Made by a program: the position numbers and the translations under genes
The notes under the pieces: model-generated
The model's input: only the letters and a program-made list of their open reading frames with translations
Database searches by the model: none
Told to the model about the DNA's origin: nothing
From: JAOUEA01 sp963810915
Lineage (GTDB): Bacteria > Actinomycetota > UBA4738 > HRBIN12
Direction of reading: 5' to 3'
Assembly (NCBI GenBank): GCA_963810915.1
Contig: CAWEPH010000006.1
Span: 806,001 to 870,000 of the forward strand
Length of the DNA stretch: 64,000 bases
Shown here: positions 17,817 to 26,623 of the stretch, piece by piece
How positions within the stretch are numbered: position 1 is the stretch's first letter
How the letters are laid out: every line of letters begins with the position of its first letter

Positions 17817-19378
17817 TCCTCGATCACCGTCCTCGACTGCTCGCGCATGTACTGCGTGACGTAGTAGGGACCGCCGCCGGCCTTGCCGGTGGTGCCGGAG
17901 CCCTTCCAGCCACCGAAGGGCTGGACGCCCGGCCACGCGCCCGTCGTGGCGCCCGCCCGGCGGTTGACGTAGACGACCCCGCCGTCGATGCGGTCCAGCC
18001 ACTCCTGGATCTCACCCTCGTCCTCGCTGAAGAACCCGGCGGTGAGGGCGTACTCGCTGTCGTTGGAGAGCTCGATGCCCTCGTCCAGGGAGTCGACCGG
18101 CGCCACGGCGACGAACGGCACGAACAGCTCCTTCTTGAAGAGCCAGTTGTCGGCGGGGACCTCCACGACCGTCGGCTGCACGTAGGTCCCGCGGGCGAAC
18201 TCGCCGTCGGTGATCCGCTCGCCCCCCGTCACGATCGTGCCGGACTTGCGCGCCTCGTCCACGGCCTCCTCGTAGGTCTGGACCGCGGCGTCGTTGATCA
18301 CCGGCCCCAGGAAGACGTCGCGCTCGAGCGGGTTGCCGATCTTGATGGCCTCCGTCTTCTCCTTCAGCTGCTGGACGAAGGCGTCGTAGACGTCGCGCTC
18401 CACGTACACGCGCGAGTTGGCCGAGCACTTCTGTCCGCCGAACCCGAAGGCCGAGCGCATCACGCCGTCCGTGGCCTTGTCGAGGTCCGCGTTCTTGGTC
18501 ACGATCGTGGGGTTCTTCCCGCCCATCTCGCAGATCGAGGGCTTCGGGTACTCGGAGGCGAAGGTCTTGTAGATCCCCATCCCCACCTCGTAGGAGCCGG
18601 TGAAGGTGATCCCGCCCACGTCCTTGTGGTGCACGATCGCGTCACCCACGACCGACCCGCGGCCCGGGATGTAGTGGAAGGCTCCGGCGGGGATGCCGGC
18701 GTCGCGGTAGATCTCGTAGAGCTTGTAGCCGAGCACCGCGCCCTGGTGGGCGGGCTTGAAGACCACGGCGTTGCCGGCCACGAGGGCCGCCGAGGAGGGT
18801 CCGCCCGCGAGCGCCATCGGGAAGTTGAACGGGCTGATCACGGCCCAGACCCCGTAGGGCCGCAGGACGTCGTAGTAGTCGCCCGCGGCGCCCATCGCCT
18901 GCATCGGAACCCGGAAGCCCTCGTGGTCCTCGATCGCCTTGGCGTTCCAGCGCATCAGGTCGGCCGTCTCCTCGACGTCGCCGAGCGCCTCGAGCCGGTT
19001 CTTGCCGACCTCCATCGCCATCAGGGCGGAGAGCATGTTGCGCCGTTCGGACATCAGGTCCGCGGCGGTGTTGATGAGCTCGACGTGCTTCCGCCACCCC
19101 ATCCGGTCCCATTCCAGCGCGAACGCCTTGGCCGCGGCGATGGCGTCCTCGACGTCCTGACGGGTGGCCTGCGAGATGTGCGCGAGGAGCATGTCGCTGT
19201 CGATCGGCGAGCGGAGCTCGTACGTGCCCTCGCCCTCGCGCTCCTCACCGTTCACGACGACCGGGAGCGTCTTGCCGAGCTCGGCCTTGGCCTCCTCGAT
19301 GCCCTGGTCGTAGCCCTTGTGCAGCTCCTCGTTGTCGGCCGACATGGTCGCGTACGTGACCCTGAATCCCTCTGCCAT
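17813..19378 (-). CDS. pruA: L-glutamate gamma-semialdehyde (1-pyrroline-5-carboxylate) dehydrogenase
   Basis: An intact 521-residue aldehyde dehydrogenase that oxidises glutamate semialdehyde, made from proline or ornithine, to glutamate with NAD. Catalytic features are visible: Glu near residue 284 in ICEMGGKNPTIV, Cys near 318 in FGFGGQKCSANSR, and the cofactor Lys near 208 in AVVFKPAHQGAVLG. The N-terminal extension and RVYVERDVYDAF match the RocA/PruA group. It starts the minus-strand operon running to pyk and overlaps the following aminotransferase by 4 nt. Proline dehydrogenase lies 2 kb upstream. Confidence 0.93.
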   Translation of the reverse strand: MAEGFRVTYATMSADNEELHKGYDQGIEEAKAELGKTLPVVVNGEEREGEGTYELRSPIDSDMLLAHISQATRQDVEDAIAAAKAFALEWDRMGWRKHVELINTAADLMSERRNMLSALMAMEVGKNRLEALGDVEETADLMRWNAKAIEDHEGFRVPMQAMGAAGDYYDVLRPYGVWAVISPFNFPMALAGGPSSAALVAGNAVVFKPAHQGAVLGYKLYEIYRDAGIPAGAFHYIPGRGSVVGDAIVHHKDVGGITFTGSYEVGMGIYKTFASEYPKPSICEMGGKNPTIVTKNADLDKATDGVMRSAFGFGGQKCSANSRVYVERDVYDAFVQQLKEKTEAIKIGNPLERDVFLGPVINDAAVQTYEEAVDEARKSGTIVTGGERITDGEFARGTYVQPTVVEVPADNWLFKKELFVPFVAVAPVDSLDEGIELSNDSEYALTAGFFSEDEGEIQEWLDRIDGGVVYVNRRAGATTGAWPGVQPFGGWKGSGTTGKAGGGPYYVTQYMREQSRTVIEE

Positions 19379-19558
19379 GGGTGGTCGCCCCCTTCGTAGA
19401 ACGGGTGGAGATGCCCTGCTCAGGCCGCCATGCTATCCGAGCGATGCGCGGGCCGCCCATGGGGACGCTCGACATCGGGCCGGAGCGCGCTCGCGGAGTG
19501 AACTCGGCGGCCGAACGCAGGAAATGGCCCCTGAGCAGGCGTATGCTTCGGCTCCCAC

Positions 19559-20347
19559 ATGAGGCTCGTGACCTACGACCGGGGGGGGCACCGGCGGCTG
19601 GGAGCGATCCTCGAGGGTGAGGTGGTGGACCTGCCCGACGCGGTCGGGCATCCGGCCTTCCCCAGCACCCTCGAGGGCCTGGTCTCGAGCAGCCGAGGCA
19701 CCGTGATGGCTGCCGCCCGTGCTGCCCTCGAACGCGACGATGTCTGGGACCAGCGCGTGAAGCGCGCTCGGATCCTGACGCCGCTGTTCCCTGCATCCCT
19801 CCTGTCACCGAGCGCGCTCGACGTGGAACGGCGCATCGTCGGACCCGAGGACGACGTCCCCTGGCCGCAGGACGCCGCCTGGCTCGACTACGAGCCCATG
19901 GTCGCGGCCGTGATCGGGCGGGAGACGAGTCGCGCCACCCCGGAGGAGGTCCGCGAGGATGTCTTCGGCTACACGCTGGTGAACGACTGGCGCGCCCGCT
20001 CGGGCGACGGGGGTCCCGTCACGACGGCGGACGGCTTGCCGCTCGCGATCGGACCCTGCGTGGTCACCGCGGACGAGCTCGATCCGCAGTCGATGTACGT
20101 CCGGGTGAAGGTCGACGGGACGGAGCTGCTCAAGGCCAACCTCAACGGCGCGGCGGCCTCCCTCTTCGCGACGATCAGCGAGGTCTCCCAGCGCGCGGTG
20201 CTGGAGCGCGGGGACGCGTTCGCGCTGGGCCCGTTCGGCCCGCCGGACGACGCCGACCCTTCGCGACGCCTGTGGCCCGGCGCCCTGGTCGAGCTGGCGG
20301 CCGAGGGCATCGGGACCCTCCGCAACCGCGTGGCCCCCCGCGCCTGA
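19559..20347 (+). CDS. Fumarylacetoacetate hydrolase family protein
   Basis: 262 residues, intact. The start MRLVTYDRGGHRRLGAILEG is the usual N-terminal domain; the FAH-fold domain includes LDYEPMVAAVIGRETSR, DVFGYTLVNDWRAR and LPLAIGPCVVTADEL. The typical metal motif ExE...D is only partly kept (YEPMVAAVIG, NDW), and the region is divergent from canonical fumarylpyruvate hydrolases, so activity and substrate are uncertain. It is transcribed away from pruA. A TATGCT box lies 11 nt before the ATG. Confidence 0.78.
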   Translation: MRLVTYDRGGHRRLGAILEGEVVDLPDAVGHPAFPSTLEGLVSSSRGTVMAAARAALERDDVWDQRVKRARILTPLFPASLLSPSALDVERRIVGPEDDVPWPQDAAWLDYEPMVAAVIGRETSRATPEEVREDVFGYTLVNDWRARSGDGGPVTTADGLPLAIGPCVVTADELDPQSMYVRVKVDGTELLKANLNGAAASLFATISEVSQRAVLERGDAFALGPFGPPDDADPSRRLWPGALVELAAEGIGTLRNRVAPRA

Positions 20348-20363
20348 GGGCGCGCTCGGCGCG

Positions 20364-20486
20364 CTACTTCTTCTTCGCCGCCTTGCGCGCCGCGGCGCGG
20401 TCTGCGGCCTGACGCTTGTCGCGCGCCTTCTTCTTCCGCTGGCGGTCCTTCGCGTCGCGGACCTTGCTCATGTCGCCCAATCCCAT
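20364..20486 (-). CDS. Small, very basic hypothetical protein (40 aa)
   Basis: The sequence is MGLGDMSKVRDAKDRQRKKK followed by an Arg/Lys/Ala helix ending in KAAKKK and TAG. It is highly charged and probably nucleic-acid-binding or ribosome-associated. I do not recognise the family. The start ATG at 20486 lies 12 nt after the proC stop on the same strand, so it may be the last gene of the proline group. An internal Met (MSKVRD) is an alternative start. Confidence 0.45.
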   Translation of the reverse strand: MGLGDMSKVRDAKDRQRKKKARDKRQAADRAAARKAAKKK

Positions 20487-20498
20487 GTCAGTGGCTCC

Positions 20499-21338
20499 TC
20501 ATTCGTCCTCGTCCTCGCCGCCCTGCGCGAGCTCCAGGGAACGGTGGCGGGCGGCGTCGATCGCGTTCAGGAAGGCGGCGCGCACCCCCGCCTCCTCGAG
20601 GTGGCGGATGGCCTCGATGGTGGTGCCGCCGGGCGACGTCACCATCTCGCGGAGCTCCACCGGGTGCTTGCCGGTGTCGCGCAGCATCTTCGCCGAGCCC
20701 AGCATCGTCTGGATGATCAGCTCGGTGGCGACGTCGCGCGACAGCCCCAGCAGGATACAGGCCTCGATCATGGCCTCGGCGAGCAGGAAGAAGTAGGCGG
20801 GGCCGCTTCCGCTCGTGGCGGTCACCGCGTCGAGATGTTGCTCCTTCAACCGGAGCACCTTGCCGACGTAGCCGAGCAGCTCCTCGGCGAGTTCGAGGTG
20901 CTCGTCCGTGGCGAGGGCACCGGCGCTGATCACCGACATCGCCTCGTCCACCATCACCGGGACGTTGGACATCACGCGGACGACGGGCACGCCGTCGGGC
21001 AGGTGCTTCTCGACGAACGAGGTCCGCACGCCGGCGGCGAAGCTGATGACGAGATCCTGGGGCCCCACGTGCTCACGGATCTGGCTCAGCAGGACCTCGG
21101 TGTCCTGCGGCTTGGCCATCAGCACGAGGACGTCCGCCCAGCGCGCGGCCTCGGCGTTGTCCAACGTGGCGGTGACGCCGTACTTGCCGGCCAGCTCGCG
21201 CGCGCGCTCCTCGCGCCGGTTCGTCACCATGATCTCGTCGGCCGTGCGTCCACCGGAGCGGATCAGCCCGCTGATCAGGGCCTCGCCCATCTTGCCGCCG
21301 CCCAGGAAGGCGACCCGTCGTGCCTCTGCCGTGCTCAT
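20499..21338 (-). CDS. proC: Pyrroline-5-carboxylate reductase
   Basis: 279 residues, intact. Reduces P5C to proline with NAD(P)H. The dinucleotide-binding start is VAFLGGGKMGEALISGLIRS; then LVLMAKPQDTEVLLSQIRE, VISFAAGVRTSFVEKHLPDG, VVRVMSNVPVMVDEAMSVIS, the conserved SGSGPAYFFLLAEAMIEA and LREMVTSPGGTTIEAIRHLE, which is the proline-binding and dimer region. It lies downstream of proline dehydrogenase on the same strand, an unusual pairing of opposing reactions of one cycle. Confidence 0.95.
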   Translation of the reverse strand: MSTAEARRVAFLGGGKMGEALISGLIRSGGRTADEIMVTNRREERARELAGKYGVTATLDNAEAARWADVLVLMAKPQDTEVLLSQIREHVGPQDLVISFAAGVRTSFVEKHLPDGVPVVRVMSNVPVMVDEAMSVISAGALATDEHLELAEELLGYVGKVLRLKEQHLDAVTATSGSGPAYFFLLAEAMIEACILLGLSRDVATELIIQTMLGSAKMLRDTGKHPVELREMVTSPGGTTIEAIRHLEEAGVRAAFLNAIDAARHRSLELAQGGEDEDE

Positions 21339-21360
21339 CGTGCCCTCGTCGACTCGGTGC

Positions 21361-22297
21361 TCAGCCGGTCCTGAGCAGGTTGGATAGGAAGAACCACACG
21401 TTCGCCGGTCGCTCCGCGAGCCGTCGGGTGAGGTAGGGGTACCACTCGGTGCCGTACGGGACGTACACCCGGAGCGGGTAACCCTGCCCGGCCAGCTCCG
21501 CCTGGAGGTCCCGGCGGACACCGTACAGCATCTGGAACTCGACCCGTGACCAGCCCTCGTCCACCCGTTCGGTGAGGCGTTTCACGCCCGCGATCAGCCG
21601 GGGATCGTGCGTGGCGGCGTCGATCGCGTGGCCCCGCGCGAGCAGCGTGGCGAACAGCCGGGCGAAGGCCGCGTCCACGTCGGCCTTGTCCTGGTAGACG
21701 ATCGCGGGCGGCTCGAGATAGGCCCCCTTCACGAGCCGCACGCGCACGCCCGCGGGGAGCTCGAAGATGTCGCGCTCGGTGCGGCGCAGGTACGCCTGGA
21801 GGCAGACCCCCACCTTCGGGTAGCGCTCGTGCCCCGCGCGCAGCACCTCGAGCGTGCCGTCGACGTACGGATGGCTCTCCATGTCGATCATCACGAACGT
21901 CCCCGCCTCGGCCGCGGCCTCGAGGATCGGCTCCACGTTCGCCAAGCAGGCCCGGGGAGAGTCGTCGAGACCGAGCTGCGTGAGCTTGATCGAGACCCCG
22001 CAGTCCAGGGTGGGGGCCTGGCGGATCGCCTCGACGGCGCTGAGGTACGCCTCGCGCGCGTCGAGCGCCTGCGCGAGGCGTGGTCACGTTCTCCCCCAGA
22101 TGGTCGAGCATCGTGAGCGTCCGCCAGCGGTCCAGCTCCCGCGCCGCGGCCATCGCCTCGGCGAGCGTCTCGCCCGCGACGAACCTGCTCGCGACGGCGC
22201 GCCCGGGGGGCGTCTGCGTGGCGAGCGCCCGGAACCAAGGCTGCTCCGCCACCGTGAGCACGGCCGGTCGGAAGACCGATGTCGAGAGATCGTTCAC
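21361..22297 (-). CDS. Proline dehydrogenase (monofunctional), one frameshift
   Basis: Oxidises proline to P5C using FAD. The start VNDLSTSVFRPAVLTVAEQP is followed by a helical part and, after a 1-nt shift near 22078, AREAYLSAVEAIRQAPTLDC, GVSIKLTQLGLD, VMIDMESHPYVDGTLEVLRA, VCLQAYLRRTERDIFELPAG, VRLVKGAYLEP and FQMLYGVRRDL. The end YVPYGTEWYPYLTRRLAERP carries the Tyr/Arg substrate contacts of the PutA barrel. About 311 residues, normal for the monofunctional actinobacterial enzyme. Its GTG overlaps the TetR stop (GTGA), so the regulator and enzyme are co-translated. Confidence 0.92.
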
Positions 22298-22944
22298 GAG
22301 CCCTCCCCCCGGTCCTCGATGCCGCCGCGGAGGATCTCGACGAACTCCTTGATCCGCATCTCGCGGCGCTCGGGGCGTCGATGGATCAACCCCGGATCGA
22401 GGTCGGCCTCGTTGAGGGCGTCCTGGAACCGCTCCGCCACCCAGTCGAGCATCGACGCGATCATCTCGACGTCCACGTCGTGGCGGACCTCTCCCCGCCG
22501 CACCCCGTACTCGACGAACTCGAGCGTGCCGTAGGGATCCTCGCTCCGCATGAAGCGGTCGATCGGGCGCCGGCCGTCCATGCCGGTGTCGTAGCGACCG
22601 ATCATGGCGACCCGGTTCGGCACCGGATCCTCGGCGGTGAACCGTTCGGTGCGTTCGAGCCACCAGTCGAGCGTGGCCCAGAACCCTTGCTCCACGACGT
22701 CCTCCGGTGCATCGAGCCAGGCCGGGAGCATCGAGACCGCGCGCTCGTACGCGGCGAGGAAGAGCCCCTCCTTCGAGCCGAAATCGAGGAAGACGGTGCC
22801 CTTGGCGACGCCCACCTCGGCGGCGATGTCCTCGACACGTCCGCCCCGGTAGCCGTGCTCCGCGAACTGACGCATCGCCGCCTCGATGATCAGCTCGCGC
22901 CTGGCCTCGGCGTCCTGCGTCCGCTTGCTCCGACCCTCGGTCAT
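22294..22944 (-). CDS. TetR/AcrR-family transcriptional regulator
   Basis: 216 residues. The DNA-binding domain lies at residues 15-60: LIIEAAMRQFAEHGYRGGRV, EDIAAEVGVAKGTVFLDFGS and KEGLFLAAYE, a standard TetR helix-turn-helix. The C-terminal ligand domain is variable. The ATG at 22944 is preferred over upstream Mets because a TACCGT box sits 7 nt before it. It heads the group TetR-proline dehydrogenase-proC and overlaps the next gene by 4 nt, so it probably controls proline use, with proline or P5C as a possible ligand (inference). Confidence 0.9.
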   Translation of the reverse strand: MTEGRSKRTQDAEARRELIIEAAMRQFAEHGYRGGRVEDIAAEVGVAKGTVFLDFGSKEGLFLAAYERAVSMLPAWLDAPEDVVEQGFWATLDWWLERTERFTAEDPVPNRVAMIGRYDTGMDGRRPIDRFMRSEDPYGTLEFVEYGVRRGEVRHDVDVEMIASMLDWVAERFQDALNEADLDPGLIHRRPERREMRIKEFVEILRGGIEDRGEGS

Positions 22945-22951
22945 GGCCAGG

Positions 22952-22957
22952 ACGGTA
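22952..22957 (-). promoter_or_regulatory. -10-like box TACCGT, leaderless spacing
   Basis: On the minus strand TACCGT ends 7 nt before the ATG of the TetR gene. It fits the recurrent leaderless pattern of this window and decides the start codon. Confidence 0.5.
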
Positions 22958-23030
22958 CCGCACGAGGAGGCCCGCGCAGCGTCTGCAGAGGGACCGATCG
23001 GCGAGGACCGCGACCGCACGAACGAAAGAA

Positions 23031-23046
23031 CCCGAGGGACCTCGGG
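23031..23046 (-). terminator. Possible intrinsic terminator for a minus-strand transcript
   Basis: CCCGAGG-TC-CCTCGGG forms a perfect 7-bp hairpin, and on the minus strand it is followed by TTCTTTCGTT. This would end a transcript coming from the 23.1-23.5 kb side, either a long 3' part of the mshA transcript or a separate RNA. Confidence 0.45.
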
Positions 23047-23154
23047 CTCGCCGGGAACCGAAGCTCCCAGCCACCGTCAGCCCCTCGGGCTCTGGTGCTC
23101 CAAGCAACCTCCGCGACCTGCGCGGCTCGACCGGACCGCCCCAGCGGCGGTTCA

Positions 23155-23352
23155 CCTTGCGGCGCTCCAGCCGCCTGCCTCGGTGGGTTCCGCCTTGCGG
23201 CGGTCCTTCCTCGGCGGGCGCCCCGTCCGCCTCCACCCTTGCGGGCTTCTTCGGTCGGGGCCGCCGCTTCCGCCTTGCGGCTTCTGCGGCGCCGGTTCCC
23301 TTCCGGCCTTGCGGCCTTCCGTTCCCCGTCGCGCCTCGGTTCGCCTTGCGGC
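23155..23352. repeat. Degenerate hairpin repeat, core CCTTGCGGC, six copies
   Basis: The core CCTTGCGGC occurs at 23155, 23193, 23273, 23307 and 23344, with a variant CCCTTGCGGG at 23236. Spacing is 34-44 nt. Most copies extend to a small hairpin such as CCGC-CTT-GCGG. The whole stretch 22945-23552 has no recognisable gene; frames on both strands are Arg/Ala/Pro-rich and look like by-products of the base composition. A second potential hairpin, GCTTCG with CGAAGC, lies at about 23387-23409. I do not know this element. Confidence 0.5.
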
Positions 23353-23552
23353 TCCCCCGGCGCCTCGTCCGGTCTCCTCGCGTCGGTGCTTCGACTGCTT
23401 GGAGCGAAGCGAAGACTACGAGTGGGAACCCGCAGGGTCAACTCCGCGTTTCCGCAGGTCAGACCCCATATGCGCAGGTAGCGGGCTCGGAACAAAAAGT
23501 GACAATTCGGCGAACGCGTGACCCGGATCACATCGCCGCAGGTCAGGGGCCG

Positions 23553-24804
23553 TTACGGGCTGTGGGCGTGCCCGTTGCGGACCTCGTCGTAGACGCTCAT
23601 CAGCTCCTGGGCGGTCGCATCCCAGGTGAACCGGAGCGCCTGACGCGCCGCCTCCCCGCCCATCCGCGCGGCAAGCGCCGGATCGCGGAGGATCTCCAAG
23701 AGGCGGTCGGTGTGATCGCCCGGATCGTGCCCCTCCACCAGGAACCCGGTCCGCCCGTCCTCGACGACGTAGCGCAGGCCTCCGACGGCCGCCGCTATCA
23801 CGGGGATCCCGCATGCCTGGGCCTCGAGGGCCACGAGCCCGAAGGATTCCGAGCGCGAAGGCACCAGGACGACGTCGGCCGCAGCGTAGAAATCGACGAG
23901 CCGTGCCTGAGGTTGCGGGGGAAACAGCATCACCCGGTCGCTCACGCCGAGGGCGGCCGCGAGGTTCAGCAGGCGGGAGAGCTCGGCGCCCTGGTCGGTG
24001 CCGCTCGGCCCGCCCACGATCCCCAGCACGAGGTCTCCGGCCACGTCCGGATCGCGGGCGACGGCCTCGGCCAGCGTCCGCACCGCCACGTCGGGCCCCT
24101 TGTGCCCCTGCAGGCGGCCCACGTACAGCGCGAGTCGCAACCCCGACAGGTGCAACTGCTCGCGGGCGGCCGCCCGGTCCCTCGGCGCGAAGATCGTGTG
24201 ATCGACACCGGGCGGCACGAGCCGGATGTGTTCCGGGCGGGCGCCGTAGAGGCCGACCAACTGGGCGGCCTCCGCCGGTGTGGGGGCGAGGATGCGATCG
24301 GCCTGCGCGATCACGCGCTCCTCGCCGGCCAGCCGGTCGGGCGGTTCGGCCGGCTCACCGCGCGCGAGGGAGTAGTTCTTCACCTTGCCCGAGCGTGTGG
24401 AAGGAGGCGACGAGCGGCGCGTCCCAGGCCTCCTTGGCCGCCCGGCCCACCCATCCGGAGAGCCAGTAGTGGCTGTGCACGATGTCGTAGCCGCCGCCGT
24501 CCTCGCGCGCGATGCGCAGCACCCCGCCGAGGAACTCCGGCAGGAACCGGGGAAGGACCTCCTTGGGAACGGGCATGCAGGGCCCGGCCTTCACGCTCAC
24601 CACGCGGATCCCCGGAGCGATCTCACGCACGTCGTGGGTGTCGCCACCGCGGCAACGCGTGAAGAGGTCGACCGCCACGCCCCGGCGTGCCAGCCGCTCG
24701 GTCACGGCGCGGATGTACACGTTCATCCCACCGGAGTCACCCGAGCCGGGCTGGTCCATCGGCGACGTGTGGACGGACATCACCGCCACGCGTGGACTCG
24801 CCAT
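23553..24804 (-). CDS. mshA: Glycosyltransferase family 4, MshA-like (D-inositol-3-phosphate glycosyltransferase), one frameshift
   Basis: The first committed step of mycothiol synthesis is the likely role: transfer of GlcNAc from UDP-GlcNAc to 1D-myo-inositol 3-phosphate. The N-terminal signature HTSPMDQPGSGDSGGMNVYI is highly typical of MshA. Later blocks are HSHYWLSGWVGRAAKEAWD, VPPGVDHTIFAPRDR, LALYVGRLQGHKGPDVAVRT and the donor-site SRSESFGLVALEAQACGIPV. One base is missing near 24383. About 417 residues. A TAGCAT box lies 6 nt before the ATG. The gene stands alone on its transcript as far as I can see. Confidence 0.87.
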
Positions 24805-24810
24805 GCTTCG

Positions 24811-24816
24811 ATGCTA
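24811..24816 (-). promoter_or_regulatory. -10-like box TAGCAT, leaderless spacing
   Basis: On the minus strand TAGCAT ends 6 nt before the mshA ATG, consistent with a leaderless transcript. Confidence 0.5.
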
Positions 24817-24856
24817 TCCGAGGTCCGGCGTAACACCGGGCCGGAACCGACGCGCT

Positions 24857-25834
24857 TCAGGGCCGGACGAGGTCGAAGGTCGGTGTCATCGCGCCGACGG
24901 GTCTGCCGCCGCCCAGCACGGGCGGTCGAGCGTGCGCGCCCAAGGCCTCCGTCTGGACGTCCGTGAGGGCGTCGATCCGGCGCAGCGCGTGGATGAGGGC
25001 CGGCGACGCGGCGCGGTAGCCACCGTCCTCGATCTTCACAGCCACCCCAAGGCCCGACGGCAGGACGCCGGCACAGCTCAGTGCCTCCGCCCCCTCCTTG
25101 GCCAGCACGTCCCCGGTGGCGGTCATCAGATCGGTGTCGGTGCGGTTCCTCCCGCCGACCAGGTACGGCTCGGCGAGCATGGCGGTCACGGCCCGGCGCG
25201 CGTGCGGCTCCAGTTCGCCCATGCGTTCGGGGCGGGAAAGCCGCGCGAACAGCGTCGCCATGGCGCGCAGCGGCACGCCGTGCACGGGCACCCCACAGCC
25301 GTCGATGCCGATCGCGAGATCCTCCACGCCCGTGGCGCGCCTCACGGCGGTGCTCACGCGCCGCTGCAGCGGGTGGCTGCGCAGCCGATATCCGGGCAGG
25401 TCCCAGCCCGCGCGCACGCACGCCACCAGCATCCCGGCGTGCTTGCCCGAGCAGTTGTGCGCGATACGGGTGCGTTCCCGGGCGCGGGCATGCGCGTCGG
25501 GGTCGCCCGGATAGGCCTCCGGGGTTCGGAGGTTCGAGGCGTCGAGCCCTGCGCGTGCCAGCAGGGCCCGGATCGCGCGGAGGTGGACCGGTTCGCCGGT
25601 ATGGGAGCCGCACATCACGGCCACCTCGACGTCGCGGAGGGACAGGTCCCCGACCACGCGGAGCGAGACGGCGCCCTGGAGGGGCTTCGTGCAGGAGCGG
25701 CCGTACAGGAAACGATCGGGATCGCCCGCGTAGGCGACGAGCCGCCCATCTGCGTCGCACACCGCGACGTGACCCAGGTGGACGGATTCCTCGACGTCCG
25801 ACCGCACCACGCGCACCAACGGCACCGCGCCCAT
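24857..25834 (-). CDS. L-asparaginase II (AnsA-like, thermolabile family)
   Basis: 325 residues, intact. It belongs to the asparaginase II family common in Actinomycetota and Rhizobium-type bacteria, which hydrolyses asparagine to aspartate and ammonia. Blocks: RVVRSDVEESVHLGHVAV, RSCTKPLQGAVSLRVV (the SxxK-type catalytic region), VAVMCGSHTGEPVHLRAIRA, RIAHNCSGKHAGMLVACVRA and IGIDGCGVPVHGVPLRAMAT. A TAGGCT box precedes the ATG by 8 nt. It is a nitrogen-releasing enzyme, but no GlnR-like site is evident upstream. Confidence 0.9.
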   Translation of the reverse strand: MGAVPLVRVVRSDVEESVHLGHVAVCDADGRLVAYAGDPDRFLYGRSCTKPLQGAVSLRVVGDLSLRDVEVAVMCGSHTGEPVHLRAIRALLARAGLDASNLRTPEAYPGDPDAHARARERTRIAHNCSGKHAGMLVACVRAGWDLPGYRLRSHPLQRRVSTAVRRATGVEDLAIGIDGCGVPVHGVPLRAMATLFARLSRPERMGELEPHARRAVTAMLAEPYLVGGRNRTDTDLMTATGDVLAKEGAEALSCAGVLPSGLGVAVKIEDGGYRAASPALIHALRRIDALTDVQTEALGAHARPPVLGGGRPVGAMTPTFDLVRP

Positions 25835-25852
25835 GGCGACGGAGCCTAGTCC

Positions 25853-26623
25853 TCAGACGGCGCGCGCGACCGGGTGCTCGGGAAGGAGGTCGGGGGTGAG
25901 GGTGCCCTCCGCGACCAGGGCGCGGAAGGCCTCGACCACCGCGGGGTCGAACTGGGTGCCCGCGCCGGCGGTCACCTCGTCGATCGCCTGTTCGAAGCAC
26001 ATGGCACGCCGGTACGGGCGATCCGACGTCATCGCGTCGAAGGAATCGGCCACGGCGAAGACGCGCGCCGCGAGCGGGATGCCCTCGCCCGCGAGCCCGT
26101 CGGGGTACCCGCGACCGTCCCAGCGCTCGTGGTGGCACCGCACGATCTCCACGGCTCCGGCGAGGAACCGGATCGGCTCCACGATCTGGGCGCCGATGCT
26201 CGGGTGGGCGCGCATGACGTCCCATTCCGCCGGGTCGAGTGGCCCCGGCTTGCAGAGGACGTGCTCGGGGATCCCCACCTTCCCGATGTCGTGCAGGAAG
26301 AAGCCGTAGCCCACCTCGGGCCGCTCCAAGAGTTCGGGATCCACGCGGGCCGCCAGCAGCAATCCGTAGCGATGCGTCCGGTCGAGGTGTCCGCGCGTGA
26401 TGGCGTCCTTGGCTTCAACGACGTGCGCGAGCGAGGTCATCGTCGCCAGGTACGTCTCGCGGATCGCATCGAGCGCCTGGCCCAGCTCCCGGCTGCGGAG
26501 GCGCTCCTGTTGGTACAGCACGCCGATCTCACGGGCGAAGACGACGAGCTGGGCGTGCACGACACCCTCGTGCTGGGGGTCGCCGGCCTGGGTGGCGACG
26601 GCCGGTTCGGTGGGGACGGTCAC
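25853..26623 (-). CDS. HD-GYP domain protein, probable cyclic-di-GMP phosphodiesterase
   Basis: 256 residues from GTG 26623, which has GAGGAG 5 nt upstream; an earlier in-frame Met at 26773 has no such site. The N-terminal ~90 residues are helical. The HD-GYP domain follows with complete metal-site motifs: GHLDRTHRYG, FFLHDIGKVGIPEHVL (HD plus GKVGIP), HPSIGAQIVEPI, CHHERWDGRGYPDGLAGEGI (HH and GYP) and ADSFDAMTSDRPYRRAM. Such domains hydrolyse c-di-GMP. There is no receiver domain, so the signal input is unknown. It lies 163 nt downstream of an RsiG-like gene on the same strand. Confidence 0.9.
   Translation of the reverse strand: MTVPTEPAVATQAGDPQHEGVVHAQLVVFAREIGVLYQQERLRSRELGQALDAIRETYLATMTSLAHVVEAKDAITRGHLDRTHRYGLLLAARVDPELLERPEVGYGFFLHDIGKVGIPEHVLCKPGPLDPAEWDVMRAHPSIGAQIVEPIRFLAGAVEIVRCHHERWDGRGYPDGLAGEGIPLAARVFAVADSFDAMTSDRPYRRAMCFEQAIDEVTAGAGTQFDPAVVEAFRALVAEGTLTPDLLPEHPVARAV

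Noticed and set aside
12904..17864. Long plus-strand open frames opposite the aminotransferase, CoA-transferase and P5C dehydrogenase genes
   Set aside because: They are antisense to genes with full family motifs, have Arg/Ala/His-rich low-complexity translations and no ribosome sites. High GC makes long antisense frames common.
23155..23352. CRISPR array
   Set aside because: The repeats are only ~9-14 nt, imperfect, with 34-44 nt period, and no cas gene is near.
22941..23531. A 196-residue Arg-rich minus-strand frame in the hairpin-repeat region
   Set aside because: No family, composition follows the repeat, and no ribosome site or promoter-like box at its start; treated as non-coding.
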